From Deltaproteobacteria bacterium (GTDB lineage: Bacteria > Desulfobacterota > Desulfobacteria > Desulfobacterales > JAFDFH01): a stretch of DNA of 7,130 bases. The stretch is taken from positions 1-7,130 of the forward strand of contig JAFDFH010000124.1 of the NCBI GenBank assembly GCA_019309945.1, written 5' to 3'. The notes below the pieces were generated by a model. It made no database searches and was not told where the DNA came from. It saw only the letters and a program-made list of their open reading frames with translations. Of this stretch, positions 1 through 3,849 are shown in pieces (the stretch's first letter is position 1; each line of letters opens with the position of its first letter). The translations under genes and the position numbers were made by a program.

Positions 1-57
1 GTTGCAAGAAAAAAAGGTGTTTTGCTGCAGGCACATCAAGTGGATGAAGTTTATTGA
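1..57 (+). CDS. Possible C-terminal tail of an upstream gene (partial)
   Basis: Frame 1 is open from the first base of the window to a TGA at 55-57 and encodes 18 residues ending in QAHQVDEVY. The other two plus frames also stay open for a short distance (to a TGA at 45-47 in frame 3 and a TAA at 80-82 in frame 2), so the choice of frame rests only on the more natural-looking composition. No family can be recognised from so few residues. It could equally be non-coding. Confidence 0.25.
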   Translation, partial: VARKKGVLLQAHQVDEVY

Positions 58-145
58 GTTGGATAGGAATTCTATCGATTAAATTAAATTAAAATGATTA
101 ACATCCATAATTTTAGGCATTATTCGGATTGGCCAGTTTAGGTCA

Positions 146-168
146 TTGGATATTCGAATTTGGATATT
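146..168. repeat. Direct repeat TTGGATATT x2 in leader of the enoyl-CoA hydratase-like gene
   Basis: TTGGATATT occurs at 146-154 and again at 160-168, 14 bp apart start to start. The perfect 8-bp palindrome ATTCGAAT (152-159) lies across the junction. A related string, TATTCGGATTGG, starts at 121, and TATTCGAATTTGG starts at 151. The cluster ends about 14 bp before the Shine-Dalgarno of the gene at 199, so a regulator-binding role is possible. This is inference from position only; no known operator consensus is recognised. Confidence 0.35.
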
Positions 169-198
169 GCCTGGACCGCATAAAGGAGAACAGCTATC

Positions 199-972
199 GT
201 GTACGAAGAGATTCAGTATTCCCAAAAGGGTCCCATCGGTTTGCTGACATTAAACAAGCCCGATAAAATCAACGCCCTATCAAAAAAAATGATCGCGGAA
301 ATGGTCCATGCCTTTACGGATATTGCCACGAATGAGTCCATCAAGGTGATCATTCTCAAGGCTGCTGGTCACCATTTTTGTGCCGGTCATGATTTAAGTG
401 AAATGCTCGATCAGGGGGTCAAAGAATATAAATTTATTTTTGATCAATGCACCCGTATGATGCAAATGATCCATGAAATTCCCCAGCCGGTGATCGCCCA
501 GGTGCAGGGAATCGCGACGGCGGCAGGCTGCCAGCTGGCGGCATGGTGTGATCTGGTAGTGGCTGAAGAAGGGGCCCGGTTTGCTACCCCCGGAGTCAAG
601 ATCGGGCTCTTTTGTACCACACCTATGGTGGCGATTACCCGGGCCATTGGCAGAAAGGCGGCCATGGAGATGCTGCTGACCGGTCGTTATATCGATGCCT
701 GGGAGGCCAAAGCACTTGGGTTGATTAACAAAGTGGTGCCCTTAGAAGAATTGGACAAGGAAGCACAGAAGTTGGCCGGCCAGATCGCTGAGGCCAGTCG
801 TTTTGTTTTGGCCATTGGTAAACAGGGGTTTTATGCTCAGGCGGACCAGATGGATGACAATGCCATGCATTATGCCAAACATACGATAGCCTTGAATCTT
901 ACAGCCGAAGATGCCCAGCATGGAATTAGGGCCTTTCTTGAAAAAAAGACACCGGAATGGAAGAACCGGTAA
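199..972 (+). CDS. Enoyl-CoA hydratase/isomerase family protein, ECHDC3-like, lacking both catalytic glutamates
   Basis: A 257-residue crotonase-fold protein, the usual size for the family, predicted cytoplasmic. It starts at GTG (199), with AAAGGAG at 182-188 and a 10-nt spacer. Family landmarks in order are the N-terminal NKPDKINAL (19-27), the oxyanion-hole region HHFCAGHDLSEM (58-69), the second oxyanion segment GIATAAGCQLAAWCD (104-118), FATPGVKIGLFCTTP (128-142) and LTGRYIDAWEAKALGLI (160-176). In classical enoyl-CoA hydratases the two catalytic glutamates (Glu144 and Glu164 of the rat mitochondrial enzyme) fall at positions that here are Gln112 and Gly132. The GHDL, AAGCQL and FATPGV/GLFC/TP signatures and the C-terminal AFLEKKTPEW match what I recall of animal ECHDC3 and its bacterial relatives, whose reaction is not well defined. 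Acyl-CoA binding is likely because the oxyanion-hole segments are intact, but ordinary hydration of enoyl-CoA is doubtful. The gene is followed after 48 bp by a same-strand gene and may be co-transcribed with it. Confidence 0.9.
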   Translation: MYEEIQYSQKGPIGLLTLNKPDKINALSKKMIAEMVHAFTDIATNESIKVIILKAAGHHFCAGHDLSEMLDQGVKEYKFIFDQCTRMMQMIHEIPQPVIAQVQGIATAAGCQLAAWCDLVVAEEGARFATPGVKIGLFCTTPMVAITRAIGRKAAMEMLLTGRYIDAWEAKALGLINKVVPLEELDKEAQKLAGQIAEASRFVLAIGKQGFYAQADQMDDNAMHYAKHTIALNLTAEDAQHGIRAFLEKKTPEWKNR

Positions 973-1005
973 TTCATAAGCTTAAAGCGAAATCAATAGG
1001 TGTTG

Positions 1006-1013
1006 AAAGGAGG
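1006..1013 (+). promoter_or_regulatory. Shine-Dalgarno that sets the start at 1021
   Basis: AAAGGAGG lies 7 nt before ATG 1021. The longer reading frame from GTG 1000 would put this site inside the coding region and has no such site of its own, so ATG 1021 is the preferred start. Confidence 0.8.
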
Positions 1014-1020
1014 CCGTAGC

Positions 1021-1368
1021 ATGCCAAAGAAAAACTTTCCGCAAGCGACCGTGAAATTTGAGATTCAAACCTATATAAAACCAAAGAACTTAAGCGCATT
1101 GAAGAAAACCCATGTTGCATTTACCGGATCGCCTCAGAGACACCCGTATGATTCTGACAAGGTCATTTTAGTCGTAGACCCATATAGCACCAACACGTTT
1201 TATTATGAATTTAAAATGGACGATGTTGCTTTTGTAGAAGAACTCCCTAACTTGGTGAATATAGAGGGAGAGGCGATATCCACGGCCAGGATATGGGTTA
1301 AAAAAATGAGTATTGGGGTGCGATGCTCGCCGTTTGTTGTAGAAGAAACCGGGGCAATCTCAAAATAA
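1021..1368 (+). CDS. Conserved-looking hypothetical protein, 115 residues
   Basis: ATG 1021 follows a near-consensus Shine-Dalgarno (1006-1013), giving 115 residues. I cannot assign a characterised family. It looks like a small soluble alpha/beta protein with no signal peptide or membrane segment. A basic N-terminal third (PKKNF, KFEIQTYIKPKNLSALKKTH) leads into GSPQRHPYDSDKVILVVDPYS (36-56), NTFYYEFKMDDVAFVEELPNLV (58-79) and a C-terminal IWVKKMSIGVRCSPFVVEE (91-109). These compact, polar, aromatic-rich blocks read as a real folded protein. The VVDPYS stretch faintly resembles the Asp-rich signature of soluble inorganic pyrophosphatases. The full DxDPxD-type set of aspartates is absent and the protein is far shorter, so I would not use that name. 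It lies 48 bp downstream of the crotonase-fold gene on the same strand, which suggests co-transcription and perhaps a linked role. Its stop is 28 bp from the stop of the convergent phosphatase gene. Confidence 0.75.
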   Translation: MPKKNFPQATVKFEIQTYIKPKNLSALKKTHVAFTGSPQRHPYDSDKVILVVDPYSTNTFYYEFKMDDVAFVEELPNLVNIEGEAISTARIWVKKMSIGVRCSPFVVEETGAISK

Positions 1369-1396
1369 ACGGATTCGGATTGGTGCAACGGGTCAA

Positions 1397-2197
1397 CTAA
1401 AAAACCTCTTTGAGACAGTCACGAACGTTTGCGTAAGTATCCGGGGGCACGACCAGGAGGTGCTCGTCGATTTTTTTCCCGTCAAGGTATTCATTAAGAA
1501 AAAACTCACTCCCGTCCATTTTGAAAAATTTCGCTCCTGCTGCTTCGATGATGACGCGTGCGGCAGCGAGATCTTGATAGGATTCATTGGTAATGACAGC
1601 CGCTTCGGCACGACCCATGGCGACATAGCAGATGTGAGCCGTAGCGCACCCCAGGTTACGGATTTTCCCAGGGAATGTCGAGCGGTAATGATTATGGAAA
1701 CGGGAATAAATGAGCAAAAGGCTTTCATTATTTAGGGTTGCCTGTTCTGAAATGTGGATTTCCGTATCTCCCCGGAAGGCTTTTTGGCCGGCCAGAGCGC
1801 GAAAAAGATCACCGGTGGCCGGCATATAAAATATTCCGAAAACGGGCCAGAAATTTTCGAGTAAAGCCAGGGAGATCCCCCAGATCGGAATTCCCGCCTG
1901 AAAATTGGCAACGCCGTCCAATGCGTCATAAATCCATAAGTACCGTTTTTCATCATGCGTATACCTGTCAATTGCATGGTTGTTCATAAACATCTGATGT
2001 TCGGGAAAATGAGCATGGAGTTGGTCTTTAAAAAAATTTGCCAGATGGAGCTCTGTTTCGGTGATCAGTCCCATGTCGAATTTAAGATTGGGGTTGCCTT
2101 TGCCATAATACGCCATTGCTTCCTTTCCGGATTGGCGGATCACGTCCACCGCGAATTGAGTCAAATCTGTGATCGCATGATTTCTTTCGGCTGTCAT
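1397..2197 (-). CDS. Inositol monophosphatase family protein with altered metal-site residues
   Basis: ATG at 2197 gives 266 residues, the normal length for the IMPase/CysQ-type superfamily of Mg-dependent, lithium-sensitive phosphatases. This start has AAGGAGGG just upstream (2201-2208). A longer frame to 2281 would add 28 basic residues and would overlap the small upstream gene far more. Motif 1 appears as LWIYDALDGVANF (87-99), matching WxxDPxDGTxNF, with metal-ligand aspartates D91 and D94. Motif 2 appears as YQDLAAARVIIEAAGA (207-222), matching WDxAAxxxIxxEAGG, with D209. Two usual residues are missing. The Glu of the GEE motif, expected about 20 residues before motif 1, is replaced in MFMNNH (69-74). 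The Thr of DGT, which helps activate the nucleophilic water in human IMPA1, is V96. The motif 2 Trp is Q208. Substrate cannot be assigned; myo-inositol phosphate, PAP or fructose bisphosphate are the family options, and activity may be altered. The start overlaps the stop of the upstream small gene by ATGA, suggesting translational coupling. Confidence 0.88.
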   Translation of the reverse strand: MTAERNHAITDLTQFAVDVIRQSGKEAMAYYGKGNPNLKFDMGLITETELHLANFFKDQLHAHFPEHQMFMNNHAIDRYTHDEKRYLWIYDALDGVANFQAGIPIWGISLALLENFWPVFGIFYMPATGDLFRALAGQKAFRGDTEIHISEQATLNNESLLLIYSRFHNHYRSTFPGKIRNLGCATAHICYVAMGRAEAAVITNESYQDLAAARVIIEAAGAKFFKMDGSEFFLNEYLDGKKIDEHLLVVPPDTYANVRDCLKEVF

Positions 2198-2448
2198 TTT
2201 CCCTCCTTTTTCAGGATGAAATTTTCTTCGCTTGAAAGGATATCCCCGGATGCGGCGGGGCTGAACTTTGTATCTCCCCATCTTTTGAGGATTTGCCTAA
2301 AGGCATTGGCTTGAGTAAGATATGGGATGTCAATTCCAAGGATGGCGTCATAGTATGGGGGTTTGGCATCAGACTGAAGATGTTGCCTTTCGCAGACCTT
2401 GATCTCGAACAAAAATCCTCGTTTCTGGACGGACACTAGATACAACAT
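2194..2448 (-). CDS. Small hypothetical protein coupled to the phosphatase gene
   Basis: An 84-residue reading frame from ATG 2448, not recognised as any family. It begins LYLVSVQKRGFLFEIKV, a hydrophobic/basic strand-like segment, continues with SDAKPPYYDAILGIDIPYL and an amphipathic FRQILKRWGDTKF, and ends in a polar lysine/glutamate tail. No signal peptide or convincing membrane helix is visible. The main support is architectural: its TGA stop overlaps the downstream phosphatase ATG as ATGA, and its last codons contain that gene's Shine-Dalgarno. Codons carry a C-rich third position resembling the neighbours. Against it, I see no Shine-Dalgarno before ATG 2448, and an in-frame TAG sits two codons upstream, so the start could be the TTG or GTG just inside. 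Confidence 0.5.
   Translation of the reverse strand: MLYLVSVQKRGFLFEIKVCERQHLQSDAKPPYYDAILGIDIPYLTQANAFRQILKRWGDTKFSPAASGDILSSEENFILKKEGK
2201..2208 (-). promoter_or_regulatory. Shine-Dalgarno that sets the phosphatase start at 2197
   Basis: Read on the minus strand, AAGGAGGG ends 3 nt before ATG 2197. The spacing is slightly short but the match to the anti-Shine-Dalgarno is strong. It sits inside the last codons of the upstream small gene (encoding its C-terminal KKEGK), as expected for coupled genes. Confidence 0.75.
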
Positions 2449-2768
2449 GTGCTATGCCATATGCAAGGTTTTTTAAATCGGCCCTGTAAAATATTCAGGC
2501 GTATCGACAAAAGCCGTTTTAGGCGGTCGTGGCCTATCAACCGTCCAACATAACGCCGGAAAAATTGGTCCTTCGGTTTTTTTTCTTCACAACACTGGAA
2601 CTAAAATCCGGGGCCAAAATAACTGCAGATTCCCACGGCTGTACCCGGAAAATATCAAAGAAGTTCTGTCTATGGGCTGGGAAGGACCATAACTGAACAA
2701 AATCGGTATAATAGGGATTGCCTGAGTGAATACTTTGTGGTAATGGAAAAATATTAGAGGGAATCATA
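2449..2768. other. Divergent intergenic region, 320 bp
   Basis: This stretch separates the minus-strand small gene/phosphatase pair from the plus-strand 80-residue gene and should hold outward promoters for both. The clearest element is a TATAAT hexamer at 2707-2712. A T-run of eight at about 2577-2584 is preceded by only a weak bulged stem (CCGGAA near 2563 with TTCGG near 2573), so I do not call it a terminator. A minus-strand reading frame crosses most of the region, but it overlaps the start of the gene at 2769 and does not look like protein. No tRNA, repeat array or recognised operator is seen. Confidence 0.5.
2707..2712 (+). promoter_or_regulatory. Candidate -10 box (TATAAT) for the gene at 2769
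   Basis: A perfect TATAAT at 2707-2712 would put transcription start near 2719, leaving a leader of about 50 nt to ATG 2769. The hexamer at the 17-bp-spaced -35 position (GGACCA, 2684-2689) is a poor match to TTGACA, and there is no extended TG. If this is a sigma-70 promoter it probably needs an activator. The call rests on the hexamer and its position only. Confidence 0.3.
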
Positions 2769-3011
2769 ATGGAAGAATACAAGATTTTCAGCTTGACTTT
2801 TGAGGAAATGAAAAAGACCGTCGGCCGGATTAAATACGAAGGACGAACGCCTTTCTTTCATTACACCCATCGGGCGAGCGATATACTCAAAGGACCTTTA
2901 ATTGACGAAATCATCGGAGATCTTTACCCGACGTTTGATAAAACCTGGCATGTAGCTTTTATTGTACCTTACAAATACAAACAGGCGATTGAAGATAACA
3001 GTGATTTATAG
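2769..3011 (+). CDS. Small hypothetical protein, 80 residues
   Basis: ATG 2769 is preceded by AGAGGG (2756-2761) with a 7-nt spacer, a credible ribosome binding site. The product is 80 residues, soluble-looking and not recognised. An N-terminal acidic/basic helix (EEYKIFSLTFEEMKKTVGRIKY, 2-23) precedes an aromatic and charged middle (RTPFFHYTHRASDILKGP) and an amphipathic PLIDEIIGDLYPTF (43-56). A beta-like WHVAFIVPYKYKQAI follows near the C-terminus. No cysteine pairs, helix-turn-helix or signal peptide stand out. It is followed after 118 bp by the IHF-like gene on the same strand. The heptamer repeat between them makes a shared transcript less certain. Confidence 0.65.
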   Translation: MEEYKIFSLTFEEMKKTVGRIKYEGRTPFFHYTHRASDILKGPLIDEIIGDLYPTFDKTWHVAFIVPYKYKQAIEDNSDL

Positions 3012-3034
3012 AAACAGAGATTGCGACAACCAAA

Positions 3035-3061
3035 TTTCCAATTTCTAATTTCCAATTTCAA
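3035..3061 (+). repeat. Tandem heptamer repeat, TTTCCAA type, four units
   Basis: Consecutive 7-bp units read TTTCCAA (3035-3041), TTTCTAA (3042-3048), TTTCCAA (3049-3055) and TTTCAA (3056-3061, last unit partial). It lies between the stop of the 80-residue gene and the IHF-like gene. A short inverted repeat, CGTTC-CGT-GAACG, follows immediately (3062-3074). Function is unknown. It reads as a low-complexity intergenic repeat of the sort often dispersed in a genome. Confidence 0.7.
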
Positions 3062-3129
3062 CGTTCCGTGAACGGTTAATTTTTCCTGATATGGATTTAA
3101 AATTTTATTTTGGAAAGGAGCCCATTTTT

Positions 3130-3423
3130 ATGACACTTACAAAAGCAGATATCGTTGAGTCCATCCAAAACCAACTCGAATTTACAAAGAGCAAAAGCGC
3201 GGAAACCCTTGAGATGCTGTTGGAGATCATGAAGCAGGAACTCGAATCAGGTGGCGATATACTGATCAGTGGGTTCGGAAAATTCTGTGTGAAAGAAAAA
3301 CGGGAACGCAAGGGCCGCAATCCCGCCACCGGGGATGATATGATGCTGGAACCAAGAAAGGTCGTCACATTTAAATGCTCGGGGAAGCTTAGAGATAAAA
3401 TCAATCAATCAACTTATCTATGA
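3130..3423 (+). CDS. ihfA: Integration host factor alpha-like DNA-bending protein (HU/IHF family)
   Basis: ATG 3130 follows AAAGGAG (3114-3120) with a 9-nt spacer and gives 97 residues, matching IHF-alpha (99 in E. coli). An upstream in-frame ATG at 3091 would add 13 residues and lacks a ribosome binding site. The N-terminal MTLTKADIVESI parallels the helix-one start of IhfA. The helical dimerisation region (residues 3-40) precedes the saddle signature ISGFGKF (46-52). The DNA-intercalating arm is GRNPATGDD (62-70), with P65 at the same residue number as the IHF-alpha intercalating proline. KVVTFKCSGKLRDKIN (77-92) resembles the IhfA RRVVTF block more than the corresponding HU segment. The protein should bind and sharply bend DNA as a dimer, affecting chromosome architecture, transcription and recombination. 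IhfA normally pairs with IhfB, which is not in this window. It may be one of several HU/IHF paralogues, because it does not sit beside pheT or another typical ihfA neighbour here. The family is very sure, the alpha assignment moderately so. Confidence 0.92.
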   Translation: MTLTKADIVESIQNQLEFTKSKSAETLEMLLEIMKQELESGGDILISGFGKFCVKEKRERKGRNPATGDDMMLEPRKVVTFKCSGKLRDKINQSTYL

Positions 3424-3512
3424 AAGATGGATCAGGCTTTGCCCGGATCGTATAAACATCTTATTCCAGACCTCGAAAACAACTAATAAAATATTGATAT
3501 AACCCGTTAAAA

Positions 3513-3530
3513 TTATACAATAATGTATAA
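3513..3530. promoter_or_regulatory. AT-rich perfect dyad TTATACA-N4-TGTATAA
   Basis: A perfect 7-bp inverted repeat with a 4-bp centre (ATAA), 18 bp in total. The geometry fits a homodimeric repressor operator. It lies 90 bp after the IHF-like stop and about 320 bp before the next start codon, so it is not close to an obvious promoter. It could instead be a weak AT-rich hairpin, or chance in AT-rich DNA. Confidence 0.35.
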
Positions 3531-3532
3531 AG

Positions 3533-3755
3533 ATTGGACATTGGGTCGGTCTGGGTTCAAAGGTTCACGGTTCCAGGTTCAGGGTTAATCGCTTTGCGAA
3601 TTTTTCAGATGCCACCCTTCGACAGGCTCAGAGCGGTGAGCTTGTCGAACCGCTGATTTCACTGGGTAAGCATCATGAAACTGTCAACCTTTGAATCTCT
3701 GAACTTTTAACCTCTGAACCGTAACTACTAAATGGAATCGGAGTTATTGTCCAAT
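3533..3755. repeat. Nested inverted-repeat element with GGTTCA-type heptamer arms (MITE-like?)
   Basis: The outer edges are ATTGGACA (3533-3540) and its exact complement TGTCCAAT (3748-3755). The left arm has five degenerate units of about 7 bp: GGGTTCA, AAGGTTCA, CGGTTCC, AGGTTCA, GGGTTAA (3553-3588). The right arm carries the same family in opposite orientation (about 3685-3723), including AACCTTTGAA (3686-3695), the exact complement of TTCAAAGGTT (3556-3565), and TTAACCTCTGAACC (3707-3720), near-complement of the GGTTCAGGGTTAA block (3576-3588). A strong hairpin sits between the arms. No transposase or target-site duplication is visible, so 'mobile' is speculative. Confidence 0.5.
3618..3649. 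repeat. REP-like palindromic hairpin, TTCGACA-type
   Basis: TTCGACAGGCTCA (3618-3630) pairs with TGAGCTTGTCGAA (3637-3649): 13 bp with one G-T wobble around a 6-nt loop, GAGCGG. The TTCGACARGCTCA core is, from memory, a motif found in many copies between genes in diverse bacterial genomes, like REP elements. Flanking ACCGCT (3649-3654) can pair with AGCGGT (3632-3637) as an alternative fold. No T-run follows, so it is not a standard terminator, though it could end or stabilise transcripts. Confidence 0.75.
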
Positions 3756-3793
3756 ACATCACCCTTAATAAGCAAAGTTTTACGAGGTCTATA

Positions 3794-3817
3794 TTCAGGC
3801 AAAGTCCGTTGCCTGAA
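3794..3817 (+). promoter_or_regulatory. Perfect 9-bp hairpin in leader of the glycosyltransferase gene
   Basis: TTCAGGCAA (3794-3802) and TTGCCTGAA (3809-3817) form a perfect 9-bp stem with a 6-nt loop (AGTCCG). After one mismatch, two more A-T pairs can extend it. It ends 32 bp before ATG 3850. There is no following T-run, which argues against an intrinsic terminator. An operator or a 5'-leader RNA structure controlling the downstream gene fits better. Confidence 0.45.
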
Positions 3818-3849
3818 CATAAAATTGATGATGTAATCATGAATCTTTT

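Larger units (their letters stand above)
3424..3849. other. Structured non-coding region, 426 bp, rich in inverted repeats
   Basis: No protein-like reading frame crosses this stretch on either strand. It contains, in order: a weak bulged stem after the IHF-like stop (GATC/GATC around GGC-TTT-GCC, 3430-3449, no T-run); an AT-rich dyad (3513-3530); a roughly 223-bp nested inverted arrangement (3533-3755) with a REP-like hairpin at its centre; and a 9-bp hairpin (3794-3817) just before the glycosyltransferase gene. Its base composition and repeats differ clearly from the flanking genes. Confidence 0.7.

Noticed and set aside
54..82. Possible sigma-70 promoter TTGAGT-17-GATTAA
   Set aside because: Both hexamers are weak matches in AT-rich DNA, and the TAAAT-type run nearby makes chance matches likely.
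1000..1020. N-terminal extension of the 115-residue gene from GTG 1000
   Set aside because: It would translate the strong Shine-Dalgarno itself, and ATG 1021 is ideally spaced from that site.
1955..2314. 119-residue plus-strand frame over the phosphatase/small gene junction
   Set aside because: It is antisense to the phosphatase N-terminus and the small coupled gene, and its Cys/Phe/His-rich translation looks like a shadow.
2563..2585. Possible intrinsic terminator with eight T
   Set aside because: The stem before the T-run is only about five pairs with a bulge and a long loop, and no gene ends toward it on the plus strand.
2537..2782. 81-residue minus-strand reading frame across the divergent spacer
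   Set aside because: It overlaps the start of the better-supported gene at 2769, its translation is low in protein-like patterning, and part of it comes from the T-run (KKKNRR). No ribosome binding site was convincing.
3430..3449. Possible terminator after the IHF-like gene
   Set aside because: The stem is two short helices with unequal bulges (GATC/GATC and GGC/GCC) and has no T-run.
3018..3755. CRISPR array considered because of repeated short units
   Set aside because: The repeats are degenerate heptamers without unique spacers of constant length, and there are no cas genes.
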